From an uncultured Eubacterium sp. (GTDB lineage: Bacteria > Bacillota > Clostridia > Oscillospirales > Acutalibacteraceae): 64,000 nt of DNA. Numbering within the stretch: position 1 is the stretch's first letter; every line of letters starts with the position of its first letter. The notes beneath the pieces were generated by a model that saw only the letters and a list, made by a program, of their open reading frames with translations, made no database searches and was not told the DNA's origin. The position numbers and the translations under genes were made by a program. Location: assembly GCA_910583925.1 (NCBI GenBank), contig CAJTZJ010000011.1, positions 1-64,000 on the forward strand. Direction: 5' to 3'. Shown here in pieces: positions 16,585 to 25,554 of the stretch.

Positions 16585-17808
16585 TTAATCTCTTTTTCTT
16601 CTTAAAATTGCATCAGGAGAAATAATTTCATTGCATTTAAACGAATAAACATCCGTTGCTTTATTGGCAACATCTGTTTTCTCTTCATCTTTTTCATTAT
16701 ACAAATCTTCAACAGTTATTATGTATGGCTTTTTGAACGGCTCAACAACCTCAAGCTCATCGCCTTCATAAAACCTGTTTCTCTGATCAACAATCAATCT
16801 TCCGTCCTTAAAATCTTTATATAAAGCACATACATCCCAGTTTCTTATATAGCCGCCTGTTTCAAGCACCTGTCCGTTTTTCATTCTTCCGAAATTAAAG
16901 CCCGTAGTATACTCTCTGTGGCTCATTTTTTCCATTTCATCCAGTATCCACTGAGGAACTTTAAAATCATCGGAAGGATTTTTTAAATAAGCATCAATGG
17001 CGGCGCGATAAGCATAGGTTACAATGGCAGTGTAGTATTCACTTTTGGCTCTTCCTTCAATTTTAAAGGAATCTACACCGGCATTAACAAGCTCGGGAAT
17101 ATGTTCAATCATACACAAGTCTTGGGAATTAAATATATAGGTTCCGTCTTTTTCCTCATTAATCGGAAAATACTGGCCGGGCCTTGTTTCTTCAACAAGA
17201 TGATATTTCCATCTGCACGGCTGTGCACAATCACCACGATTTGCATCTCTTCCAACCATATAATCGGAAAGAATACAGCGGCCGCTGAAGCTCATACACA
17301 TTGCGCCGTGAACAAAGACCTCTATATCCAAATTCGGATTTGCTTTGTCTCTGATTGTTTTAATTTCATCAAGTGAAAGCTCACGGGCTGTAACAATACG
17401 CTTTGCACCCATCTCATAAAATGCATTGGCAGACTGATAATTGACTATGCCTGCCTGCGTTGAAATATGAATTTCCGTATCAGGAGCATATTTCTTTGCA
17501 AGCGAAAGCACACCCATATCTGCAATAATAAGAGCATCCACACCGATTTCAGATACATATTTCAGATAATCGGGCAATAAATCCATCTCGTTATTGCGAG
17601 GCAGTGTATTACAGGTCAGATATAATTTTCTATTATTTTCGTGAACAAGCTTAACTGCTTCTTTAAGCTGATCGGCGCCAAAATTTGATGGATTTGTTCT
17701 CATTCCGAACATTGTTCCGCCAACATAAACTGCATCGGCGCCGAATTTAACAGCAAGCTTTAATCTTTCCATATCGCCTGCCGGCGACAAAAGTTCTATC
17801 TTTCTCAT
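16585..17808 (-). CDS. Peptidase U32 family protein, possible tRNA hydroxylation factor
   Basis: The protein (407 aa) starts MRKIELLSPAG and carries the U32 signature region GRDANRGDCAQPCRW with two conserved Cys, plus the SFKIEGR and YTTGF motifs. Members include collagenase-like proteins and TrhP/YegQ/YrrNO, which act in 5-hydroxyuridine formation in tRNA; this architecture fits the latter better than a true protease. The start at 17808 lies one base after the mltG stop and has only a weak ribosome site, so coupling is likely. The gene ends at a terminator. Confidence 0.88.
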   Translation of the reverse strand: MRKIELLSPAGDMERLKLAVKFGADAVYVGGTMFGMRTNPSNFGADQLKEAVKLVHENNRKLYLTCNTLPRNNEMDLLPDYLKYVSEIGVDALIIADMGVLSLAKKYAPDTEIHISTQAGIVNYQSANAFYEMGAKRIVTARELSLDEIKTIRDKANPNLDIEVFVHGAMCMSFSGRCILSDYMVGRDANRGDCAQPCRWKYHLVEETRPGQYFPINEEKDGTYIFNSQDLCMIEHIPELVNAGVDSFKIEGRAKSEYYTAIVTYAYRAAIDAYLKNPSDDFKVPQWILDEMEKMSHREYTTGFNFGRMKNGQVLETGGYIRNWDVCALYKDFKDGRLIVDQRNRFYEGDELEVVEPFKKPYIITVEDLYNEKDEEKTDVANKATDVYSFKCNEIISPDAILRRKRD

Positions 17809-17809
17809 A

Positions 17810-19060
17810 TTAATAATCCAAATAAGGTGCGTATTTCTGAATCTTTGATCTGAATTCATACTGATCCTTGGCAGTATACAAATTACGATTTAAATCATGG
17901 AAGAAATAGTAATCGTTTGAATCTGCAGGATACAGGGCTGCTTCAATTGCATCAATGCCGGGATTACAGATAGGACCCTCCGGCAGACCGACAACATTGG
18001 AATTGTTATTCGTGCTGTAATACTTCAGATAATAATCAGCAGTATGTGCCGAGGTTGCCGACAAGGAAGGAGCAACCTTATTCTTGATATAATCATAGGT
18101 GGACTGACAGCCAAGAGACGGGAAATTCGTTTCATCCTTCAATCTGTTTTCAATAATGGCGGCAATTTCGCTCATTTGCTCGGAATTGGCGGCTTCCGCC
18201 TGAACAATGGAAGCAATAATTATGATTTCATTCATGGTAAATCCAAGCTCTTTTGCTCTTTCTCTATGCTTGGATGTTATTCTGTCTTCTGTTGTTTTAA
18301 TCAGCGTTTCAATTGCGCTTGATGCACTTTGACCGATATAGAAATAATAGGTTTCGGGAAAAAGATATCCCTCTAATCTATAAGGCACACTTTCTTTTGC
18401 CTTTAAATCCGAAACAAGCGAATACGAAAATTCAGTTGAATCAATAACAGATAAAAGTGCAGCCTTATCGCACACCTCATTATCAACAAGTTTGTTTATA
18501 ACATCCGCTGTGGTAATACCCTCAGGAAATGTAATTTTAACGGTTTCAGAGGTATCGGCTGTGCCTTTCATAGCAACAAGCATATTTTCAAGCCCCATTT
18601 TGCCGTTAAGGTAATAAACACCTGCTTCATACGGGGCTTTTACACCCGAATCTCTGATAAACTTTGTTTCAAGCTTAACAAAAAGCTTGCAGAAATTTTT
18701 GCACTTAATCAGTCCGTTTTCGGCAAGAAGGTCAATAGCTTCCGCAGACTCTTCAATCTGCTTGCTGTAGCTTACTGTAACTGTAGCTTTTGTTTTCGTT
18801 ATACCGAATAAATCATTCAGGCAAAAAATTGCATAAACGGAAATACACATAGAAACTGCTATAACAATTATAAAAAACAAATAAGTTGAAGCTACCGGAT
18901 TTCCTTTTTTATTCTTTTTGCTTTTTGCAGATGAAGACGGATTGGCTTCCTTCTTGCTATCTCTTATTTTCTTTGCAAAATCTTCATTGGAAAAATAAAT
19001 ATCCTTACTGCCTGTATCAGCATCAACAGGATTTAAACCGGATTCATATAAATCAGACAT
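17810..19060 (-). CDS. mltG: Endolytic peptidoglycan transglycosylase MltG
   Basis: A membrane-anchored enzyme that cuts growing glycan strands and so sets their length. The 416-residue protein has a cytoplasmic basic, Ser-rich N-terminus (about 1-50), one membrane helix (about 55-83) and a YceG domain with the catalytic Glu in IVQAEAANSEQ and the NRL and LGCQSTYDY motifs. AAGGAGG lies nine bases before the ATG. The usual folate-type mltG neighbour is seen: 5-formyl-THF cyclo-ligase directly upstream. Confidence 0.93.
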   Translation of the reverse strand: MSDLYESGLNPVDADTGSKDIYFSNEDFAKKIRDSKKEANPSSSAKSKKNKKGNPVASTYLFFIIVIAVSMCISVYAIFCLNDLFGITKTKATVTVSYSKQIEESAEAIDLLAENGLIKCKNFCKLFVKLETKFIRDSGVKAPYEAGVYYLNGKMGLENMLVAMKGTADTSETVKITFPEGITTADVINKLVDNEVCDKAALLSVIDSTEFSYSLVSDLKAKESVPYRLEGYLFPETYYFYIGQSASSAIETLIKTTEDRITSKHRERAKELGFTMNEIIIIASIVQAEAANSEQMSEIAAIIENRLKDETNFPSLGCQSTYDYIKNKVAPSLSATSAHTADYYLKYYSTNNNSNVVGLPEGPICNPGIDAIEAALYPADSNDYYFFHDLNRNLYTAKDQYEFRSKIQKYAPYLDY

Positions 19061-19061
19061 A

Positions 19062-19631
19062 TTATTTATCCTCCTTACAAAGGGTTATTTTATCTTCTGT
19101 TGCAATATACTTAACTGCCACATCAAAATGATCAACAGGCAAACTATCACTTAGAAAATTATTATAACACAAACCAATGGAATTAAATGTAAATTTTTTT
19201 AAAAATCTGTCATAATAGCCTTTTCCGTAACCCAACCGAAAGCCATTTCGGTCAAACGAAAATGCAGGAACAATACATAAAGAGCTGCTGAAATCACAAA
19301 CCTTTTTGCAAACAGATAGATCAGGCTCCATAATCCCAAAAGAACCTGTTTTCAAATCATTGCGTGAAGTAATATAATAAAACTCCATATTTCCGTTATC
19401 GTCCATGCAATAAGGCAAAGCTGTTTTTTTACCGCATTTTAATGCTGCATCTATAACAGGCAAGGTGTTTATTTCATCATCCAAAGGATAATAGCACAGA
19501 ATCTGACTTGCATCAATAAACAAATCACTGCTTAAAATAGTTTGACAGATTAAACAATCCTTGTTGCTTTTATCGGAAATATTTTTACGCTTCTGACGAA
19601 AATGCTTTCTGAGTTCACTTTTTACATACAC
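19062..19631 (-). CDS. 5-formyltetrahydrofolate cyclo-ligase
   Basis: Converts 5-formyl-tetrahydrofolate to 5,10-methenyl-THF with ATP, in one-carbon metabolism. The 189-residue protein has the basic N-terminal pattern LRKHFRQKRK and the ATP-binding signature GYGKGYYDRFL. The start is a GTG at 19631 with AGGAG nine bases upstream; it overlaps the stop of the DJ-1 family gene by ten bases. This is the family often called YqgN/FAU1 in other bacteria. Confidence 0.93.
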   Translation of the reverse strand: MYVKSELRKHFRQKRKNISDKSNKDCLICQTILSSDLFIDASQILCYYPLDDEINTLPVIDAALKCGKKTALPYCMDDNGNMEFYYITSRNDLKTGSFGIMEPDLSVCKKVCDFSSSLCIVPAFSFDRNGFRLGYGKGYYDRFLKKFTFNSIGLCYNNFLSDSLPVDHFDVAVKYIATEDKITLCKEDK

Positions 19632-20161
19632 TGAATGGTGCTCCTAACAGTTTCGGCAGCTTCGTCACCAACAAGCTCTCGAACGATTTCCAAACCAAAC
19701 TCAATACATACTCCCGCACCTTTTGCAGTAATGAAATCTCCGTCCGTTACAACATAATCCTTTGAAATATTTGCGCCTTCAAGAGAATCCTCAAAACCCG
19801 GAAAGCATATAGCGTTTTTACCTTTCAAAAGCCCTTTATGACCAAGTATGGACGGACCTGCACAAATAGCACAAATAAGAGCTCCGCACTGAACCGCCTC
19901 ATCAAGAACAGATTGAACAAGTGAAGAATTTTCAAGATTCGTTACGCCGTTTGCCCCACCCGGGATTACAACGGCCTCCACATTTTTAAATTCAAATTCG
20001 TTTGATACTATATCGGCTGTTACGGGAATACCGCAGGAGGAAGTTATAACCTTTTTATCAACGCCAACAGTTGTAACCTCAACATTAGCTCGTCTAAGCA
20101 TATCAACAGGTGCCATAGCCTCTATAATCTCAAAACCGTCTGCCAAAAAAACATAAACCAT
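19622..20161 (-). CDS. DJ-1/PfpI family protein (YajL/ThiJ-like)
   Basis: A cytosolic glutamine-amidotransferase-like fold of 179 residues. It shows the early conserved Glu in GFEIIEA, the PGG turn, and the nucleophile elbow AICAGP, whose Cys is the reactive residue. Family members act as chaperones or as glyoxalase/deglycase-type enzymes, a debated function. The start at 20161 has AGGAG seven bases upstream; longer frames upstream run into the preceding gene and are rejected. Confidence 0.9.
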   Translation of the reverse strand: MVYVFLADGFEIIEAMAPVDMLRRANVEVTTVGVDKKVITSSCGIPVTADIVSNEFEFKNVEAVVIPGGANGVTNLENSSLVQSVLDEAVQCGALICAICAGPSILGHKGLLKGKNAICFPGFEDSLEGANISKDYVVTDGDFITAKGAGVCIEFGLEIVRELVGDEAAETVRSTIQCM

Positions 20162-20171
20162 AGTCATTCTC

Positions 20172-20684
20172 CTATTTATTAATCTTTCCTGTACTTCCAA
20201 CAGGAAAATCCTTAATTGAATAAACCATTCCGTCAGGATAAGTATAATCACTTCCCGAATACAAATATTCAATTATCTCATTGCTTTCTTCAAAAATAAT
20301 TTTATTTCCAAAATCCTTACCAGAGTAAAGCTTTGTTTCAAAACCGAATTTAGCATAAAAATCAAACAAAGAATCATGAGCAGGAATAAGCCATAAAAAA
20401 TCTTTCATGTATTTTTTTGCTTCATTAATAAGTGCGGAAGAATACCCTTTGCTTCTGAATTTTTCATCAGTGCATACAGCATAAACATATTTTCCGATTA
20501 AACCAGAATATTTACAGTCAACAAGAAAAAGCATTGAAACCAGCTTATCATCCTCAAAAAATCCAAGACATCTGATATTTCTGCCTTTTTCTAAAAAAAA
20601 CAAAACATCTTCCCTGCTGTCTTCGCTGAAAACACTTCTCCACAGTGAAATGATCTGCTCTTTATCATCAGTAAATTCTATCAT
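20172..20684 (-). CDS. GNAT-family N-acetyltransferase
   Basis: A 170-residue acetyl-CoA-dependent acetyltransferase. The acetyl-CoA loop corresponds to the region with DEKFRSKGYSSALI, and the C-terminal half has FYAKFGFE, typical of the fold. The substrate is unknown. The ATG overlaps the stop of the DUF2156 gene in a TAATG joint. The two adjacent genes both have acyltransferase folds, hinting that they modify a shared target. Confidence 0.85.
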   Translation of the reverse strand: MIEFTDDKEQIISLWRSVFSEDSREDVLFFLEKGRNIRCLGFFEDDKLVSMLFLVDCKYSGLIGKYVYAVCTDEKFRSKGYSSALINEAKKYMKDFLWLIPAHDSLFDFYAKFGFETKLYSGKDFGNKIIFEESNEIIEYLYSGSDYTYPDGMVYSIKDFPVGSTGKINK

Positions 20685-21577
20685 TATTTTCCTATATACT
20701 TTGCACTTTCTTTTTTGAGCCACAAGGAAGGATGATAAGACTGCTTAGCTTTTCTTAAGCCCTCAATACCCAAATCCTCTTCTCGGTTTATAAATTCATA
20801 TCCATCTTCAAGAAGCCTTTTAGCAAATTCCTGATTGATAATTGCATATGCCCCCTGAATATCGGCAGGTGCTTTCTCAAAATGAGAAACAAAGCATCCG
20901 TTTGCACCCTTTTCGCCATAAGTATAGGCAATTGCTTTTGAATTAACTCTGATAATTCCACCCTTAAATCCAAGCTTCTTATAGTTTTCAAAACCTGTTA
21001 AAACCGATTCAAATTCAAGGGAATAATCGGAATCATTCTGATCCTTATCATAAATCCAGTTTGTATGAAGCTCTATGCAATCGGATATATTATCTTCGCT
21101 TATTTCCTCATAACACCAATCCGGATTGTTTTTCTTAAAATTCGTTATATGATTTCTTTTTCCGTGGTACTTTTTTCCTCTAAGCTCGGCAAGGTCTGAT
21201 GCATTATAGATATAATCATTATTTCCATCATCATATGAATACACAAACTGACCCTCAAAAGATTCTTCAAGCATATTTTTATAGCTTTCAGTTATGCCGT
21301 AAATAACAGGCGTTATTCCAAGCTCTTTTGCATCATTTATAATCTGCAGAACGGCATCTTTAAAATCACCGCTGCCGATAGGAAGCGAGTAAGAATATTT
21401 ATCCCTGCCCCAGCGGCAGATAAAAAAATCCTTATACCTTGCAACTTGAGTGCTGTATGCGGTATGCCAGATATAAATGCTGCCGAATGTATATTCGCAG
21501 TTCATACTGTGCGCATTAGATAAGCATTCATCAATCCACTCTTTGTCACTTATTTCCGGTATTTTAAATTCTAGCAT
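20684..21577 (-). CDS. DUF2156 / phosphatidylglycerol lysyltransferase-like protein
   Basis: A soluble 297-residue protein matching the DUF2156 family, a double GNAT-like fold related to the C-terminal domain of MprF. Recognisable parts are CEYTFGSIYIW near the start, the KYHGKRNHI basic loop, and FINREEDLGIEGLRKAKQSY near the end. There is no membrane flippase domain, so it is not a full MprF. Aminoacyl transfer to a lipid or peptide is possible but unproven. GAGG precedes the ATG by four bases within the tmk tail. Confidence 0.85.
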   Translation of the reverse strand: MLEFKIPEISDKEWIDECLSNAHSMNCEYTFGSIYIWHTAYSTQVARYKDFFICRWGRDKYSYSLPIGSGDFKDAVLQIINDAKELGITPVIYGITESYKNMLEESFEGQFVYSYDDGNNDYIYNASDLAELRGKKYHGKRNHITNFKKNNPDWCYEEISEDNISDCIELHTNWIYDKDQNDSDYSLEFESVLTGFENYKKLGFKGGIIRVNSKAIAYTYGEKGANGCFVSHFEKAPADIQGAYAIINQEFAKRLLEDGYEFINREEDLGIEGLRKAKQSYHPSLWLKKESAKYIGK

Positions 21578-22236
21578 AATTCCTCTTTGATAATTTTTAT
21601 AATATTATTATGTATTTCATAAATCGGAAGCGGGTTCTCTCCGTCTGAACACGGAATTACCCTCCAACCCTGCTTATTTGCAGTATACAACGCTGATTTG
21701 CGGCATTTTTGCAAAAATTCAACATTTACCTCATGAACATCCTTTTTTCCTTCATCCCCATTATAACGGGCAGACATAAGCTTCTGGGAAATTTCAACAG
21801 GCATATCAAGATAAATAACCGCATCCGGCTTTGGGATACCGATTTTATCATATTCAAAATCGGCACTCCAATCAAGATACTTATCCCATTCCGCTTCATC
21901 AAGCTTTTCCATCTGATAAATGGAATTGGATGTTGCATATCTGTCTGCAAGAATCACGGTTCCGTTCTCATAGTCCCTGCCCCAATCCAGCTTGTATGAA
22001 GCAAATCTGTCTACGGCATAGAATGCACCTGCAGCATATGCATTAACATCATCTGCTGATTTTCCGAATTCTCCGCCGAGATACATTTTTACAAGCGTGC
22101 TGGACGGACTGTCATAATCAGGCAGCTTTATCTTTTTATAATCAATAGAGTTCTTTGTAAAATAATCCTCAAGCAATTTTACCTGAGTTGATTTTCCGCT
22201 TCCGTCCAATCCTTCAATAATAATTAATTTTTTCAT
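21571..22236 (-). CDS. tmk: Thymidylate kinase family protein
   Basis: Phosphorylates dTMP to dTDP. The P-loop is EGLDGSGKST at residues 8-17; DRF near residue 77 and ADRYATSNSIYQ near 95-107 are the nucleotide-binding motifs. At 221 residues it is slightly longer than usual. It overlaps DUF896 upstream (ATGA) and DUF2156 downstream. The Asp-rich middle insertion is not typical of all tmk genes, so a related (deoxy)nucleoside kinase cannot be fully excluded. Confidence 0.85.
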   Translation of the reverse strand: MKKLIIIEGLDGSGKSTQVKLLEDYFTKNSIDYKKIKLPDYDSPSSTLVKMYLGGEFGKSADDVNAYAAGAFYAVDRFASYKLDWGRDYENGTVILADRYATSNSIYQMEKLDEAEWDKYLDWSADFEYDKIGIPKPDAVIYLDMPVEISQKLMSARYNGDEGKKDVHEVNVEFLQKCRKSALYTANKQGWRVIPCSDGENPLPIYEIHNNIIKIIKEELC

Positions 22237-22442
22237 TTGCTTTTTCTCGTAATCTTCTTTTTATTGCCCTTTTCATCAACAATATATGTGTTTTCAAGCT
22301 GACCCACAAGGCTTTCCTTGAAGCTGTCAATATAGATACGACGAAGCTTTGCCTGCTCTTCTTTTTCAGCTTTACTAAGTCCCTCTGCCTTGGATTTACG
22401 GGCAAGCTCATTAATTCTGTTTATCTGTTCCTGTGTAACCAT
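22233..22442 (-). CDS. DUF896 (YnzC/YneJ-like) small protein
   Basis: A 69-residue basic helical protein of the DUF896 family, with INRINELARKSKAEGLS followed by the LRRIYIDSFKESL helix. In B. subtilis YnzC is a small SOS-operon protein of unclear role. Here it sits between rpoD and tmk, with a TAATG overlap to rpoD and an ATGA overlap to tmk, so it depends on the rpoD transcript. Confidence 0.88.
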   Translation of the reverse strand: MVTQEQINRINELARKSKAEGLSKAEKEEQAKLRRIYIDSFKESLVGQLENTYIVDEKGNKKKITRKSK

Positions 22443-23572
22443 TAGTCTAAAAAGTCCTTTAATTTTTTGCTTCTGCTTGGATGGCGAAGCTTTCTTAATG
22501 CTTTAGCCTCAATCTGGCGGATACGCTCACGCGTAACATTAAATACTTTACCTACCTCTTCAAGCGTTTTAGGATTTCCGTCTTCAAGTCCGAATCTGAG
22601 AGCAAGAACTCTTTCTTCCCTTGGAGTTAATGTTTTGAGTACATCGGCAAGCTGCTCTTTAAGGAGGCTCATAGATGCAGCGTCAGCGGGAGCAAGTGCA
22701 TCATCATCAGGAATAAAATCGCCAAGATGAGAATCCTCCTCTTCACCGATAGGTGTTTCAAGCGAAACAGGCTCCTGCGCAACTCTCAGTATCTCTCTTA
22801 CCTTATCGGTAGGCATTTCAAGAAACTCAGCTATTTCCTCCGGAGTCGGCTCTTTACCGTTCTGATGAAGCAGCTGGCTGTTCGCCTTTTTTACCTTATT
22901 GATTGTTTCAACCATATGAACAGGAATTCTTATGGTTCTTGCCTGATCTGCAATAGCACGGGTAATAGCTTGTCTTATCCACCAGGTTGCATAGGTAGAA
23001 AATTTAAAGCCCTTTGAATAATCAAACTTATCAACAGCCTTGATAAGACCCATATTTCCCTCCTGAATTAAATCAAGAAACTGCATACCGCGGCCAACAT
23101 ATCTTTTGGCAATACTGACTACAAGACGAAGATTTGCCTCTGCAAGTCTTTTCTTGGCAACCTCATCATCATCGGCTATACGAATAGCATATTCTATTTC
23201 TTCCTCAGGAGTAAGAAGCGGTACTCTTCCTATTTCCTTAAGATAAACCTTAACCGGATCATCCATTGCAGCATTATCATTCGTTGCAACCGTATCTGCC
23301 GCATCGGTATCCTTAGGCAAATCAACCTCAAGGGTAATTCCGTCCAATGCTTCAGCAGAAAAGTCATCCACAATGCTTATGTTTGAGCCGTCAATCATAT
23401 CATTTAATTTTTCAAGCTCATCAACATCAAGATCCAGTTCAACAATAAGATTATCTATTTCCTGCGCAGTAAGATGACCTACTGCCTTTCCTTTATCAAC
23501 AAGCTTTTTAAATGCGTTGTTTTTCTTTTCCTCTGAAACATGCTGGGTTGGGGTAAGATTAATTTTCTCCAT
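22442..23572 (-). CDS. rpoD: Primary sigma factor RpoD/SigA
   Basis: The main sigma factor (376 aa). A region 1.1-like acidic N-terminus is followed by region 1.2 (DPVKVYLKEIG), region 2 with NLRLVVSIAKRYVGRGMQF and the KFSTYATWWIRQ -10 recognition helix, region 3, and region 4 with VTRERIRQIEAKALRKL for the -35 box. I chose the ATG at 23572 because AAAGGAG is six bases upstream. The dnaG-rpoD pairing is the conserved macromolecular-synthesis operon; rpsU is not next to it here. Confidence 0.96.
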   Translation of the reverse strand: MEKINLTPTQHVSEEKKNNAFKKLVDKGKAVGHLTAQEIDNLIVELDLDVDELEKLNDMIDGSNISIVDDFSAEALDGITLEVDLPKDTDAADTVATNDNAAMDDPVKVYLKEIGRVPLLTPEEEIEYAIRIADDDEVAKKRLAEANLRLVVSIAKRYVGRGMQFLDLIQEGNMGLIKAVDKFDYSKGFKFSTYATWWIRQAITRAIADQARTIRIPVHMVETINKVKKANSQLLHQNGKEPTPEEIAEFLEMPTDKVREILRVAQEPVSLETPIGEEEDSHLGDFIPDDDALAPADAASMSLLKEQLADVLKTLTPREERVLALRFGLEDGNPKTLEEVGKVFNVTRERIRQIEAKALRKLRHPSRSKKLKDFLD

Positions 23573-23585
23573 AATATTCTCCTTT

Positions 23586-25322
23586 TTATGTATTTCCAAA
23601 AGCTTTTCTGAATTCATCGTCATTCATTTCGGAAACAGTTTTGCTGTTTTTTTTGTTATACTCTTCCGAAATAACTTTCAGACAATCAGAAAATTCTTCT
23701 TTGGAATTTGCACTTTCTTTTCCTCTTGCAATGATGCCCGAATATCTGCCGCATTCATCGGCTGTCAACTTATCACCGAAATTGGTTATATCGGTATCTG
23801 CACCATTTGATATATTTTCACAGATAAGACCAAAAAGCTTTCTCATAAAGCCGGAGGTTAAATAATCTGCTGAAAAATCACCGATTGCTTTTAAACAATC
23901 AGGATATTTTACAAGCAGATAAATCATTCTTTCCTCTGCCTTGAATTTTTTAGCAGACTCCCCGTTTTCATAAGAAATCCTGGCATTCTGCCTTATACTG
24001 TCATTCACTATTTTTTTATAATTTGACCTTTTCTCGGCTCTGCTTCTTCTGCTCATATAGGTATCAAGCTGAGCATTAAAGGTTCTTTTTTCAATGCCAA
24101 GCTCATCCGAAAGACGGGATACATATAAATCTCTTTCAACAGGCGAAGTATCGGCAATGATTTTTATAACATCATTTACAAAATCCACTTTACCCTGAGT
24201 CAGGTTTAAATTATATTTCTTTCTTAAATCAAGAATTTTAAATTCAAGATCACTTGCTGCGCCTTCAAGCATACCGCCGAATTTCTCAGCCCCCACTGTT
24301 TTGATTATCTCATCGGGGTCTTTTCCATATTGAAGAACGGGAACTCTGATTTTTATATCGGTTTGCTTAAACATCTGAATTGCTTTGTTCAGTGCTTTCT
24401 GCCCCGCTTCATCAGCATCATACGCCAGAACAACCTCGTTTGCATATCTGCATATCAGACGCACCTGTTCATTTGTTAACGCTGTTCCGCAGCCTGCAAC
24501 AGCATTGGTAAAGCCTGCCTGGTGCATTGAAATAACATCCATATAGCCTTCGCAAAGGATAATACTGTTTTTGCCGCTGTCTTTTGCAAAGTTAAGCCCG
24601 AATACCTCATTTGTTTTTTTATAGGCAAGCGTATCATTGGTATTGATATATTTAGGCTTGCTGTCGTCAAGGACTCTTCCGCCGAAGGCAATAACATTTC
24701 CTCTGACATCAATTATCGGTGTCATCACACGATTTCTGAAATAATCATAATAGCTGCCCTTGCTGCTCCTGCGAGCCAGACCTGCCTCAACCATTTCGGG
24801 GAGCGTAAAGCCCTGCGATTTAAGATATTTTATAAGTGAATCCCATGAATCGGGAGCATAGCCCAAGCCGAATTTGGTTATACTTTTTTTAGTTAAACCT
24901 CTGTTTAAATAATAGCTCAGTGCCGTTTTTCCGTTTTCGGAAAGCAATGAAGAATGGAAAAACTTTGCTGCTGTCCTGTTTGCTTCCAGAACTCTTCTTC
25001 TGCGCTTGGAGAGGCTGTCGTCATATCCATCGGCAGGCATCTGCATTCCTGCTCTTTCAGCAAGAGATTTTACGGCATCCATATAATCAAGATTTTCTAT
25101 TTTCCTTATAAATCCAACCGCATCTCCGCCTGCGCCGCAGCCAAAACAATAAAAAGACTGCGTTTCCGGATAAACCGTAAATGATGGGGTTTTCTCGTTG
25201 TGAAACGGACACAAGCCAACCAAGGTTGATCCTCTGCGTTTCAGCGAAACATAAGTTGAAATTATATCTTCGATATCTGTTTTAAATTTTAATTCCTGTA
25301 AAAAAGAATCATTTAAAGGCAC
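23586..25322 (-). CDS. dnaG: DNA primase DnaG
   Basis: Makes RNA primers for replication. The N-terminal CHC2 zinc finger uses Cys38, His41, Cys59 and Cys62, the Toprim core contains EGYMD followed by AYDADEAG, and the C-terminal part binds the helicase. The length of 578 aa is normal for clostridia. The start is GTG at 25322 with AAAGGAG eight bases upstream. This is the first gene of its operon; I could not settle on one convincing promoter in the 230-base gap before it. Confidence 0.95.
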   Translation of the reverse strand: MPLNDSFLQELKFKTDIEDIISTYVSLKRRGSTLVGLCPFHNEKTPSFTVYPETQSFYCFGCGAGGDAVGFIRKIENLDYMDAVKSLAERAGMQMPADGYDDSLSKRRRRVLEANRTAAKFFHSSLLSENGKTALSYYLNRGLTKKSITKFGLGYAPDSWDSLIKYLKSQGFTLPEMVEAGLARRSSKGSYYDYFRNRVMTPIIDVRGNVIAFGGRVLDDSKPKYINTNDTLAYKKTNEVFGLNFAKDSGKNSIILCEGYMDVISMHQAGFTNAVAGCGTALTNEQVRLICRYANEVVLAYDADEAGQKALNKAIQMFKQTDIKIRVPVLQYGKDPDEIIKTVGAEKFGGMLEGAASDLEFKILDLRKKYNLNLTQGKVDFVNDVIKIIADTSPVERDLYVSRLSDELGIEKRTFNAQLDTYMSRRSRAEKRSNYKKIVNDSIRQNARISYENGESAKKFKAEERMIYLLVKYPDCLKAIGDFSADYLTSGFMRKLFGLICENISNGADTDITNFGDKLTADECGRYSGIIARGKESANSKEEFSDCLKVISEEYNKKNSKTVSEMNDDEFRKAFGNT

Positions 25323-25507
25323 AATTTCAACTCCTTTACCAACTTAAAATAGTAATCATAATAAACAGCCTGTCCCATTCAGCAAAAAAAATGTATTTTT
25401 TCCTGTTCTCTGATAATTTTATCCAAAATAATGCCTTTTTATTACAACACTTATTATTTATACGCAATATAGTGCATAATTCCTTTATTTATATTAAAAT
25501 TTTTATC

Positions 25508-25536
25508 TTGACTAAATAATTCATACAGTTTATCAT
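25508..25536 (+). promoter_or_regulatory. Likely promoter of the metallophosphoesterase gene
   Basis: TTGACT and TATCAT are separated by 17 bases on the plus strand. The expected transcript start is only about a dozen bases before the ATG at 25555, just including the AAGAGGTG ribosome site, so the leader would be very short. The rest of the gap (25323-25507) is AT-rich and shows nothing else I can support. Confidence 0.5.
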
Positions 25537-25554
25537 CAAAAAGAGGTGTTATTA

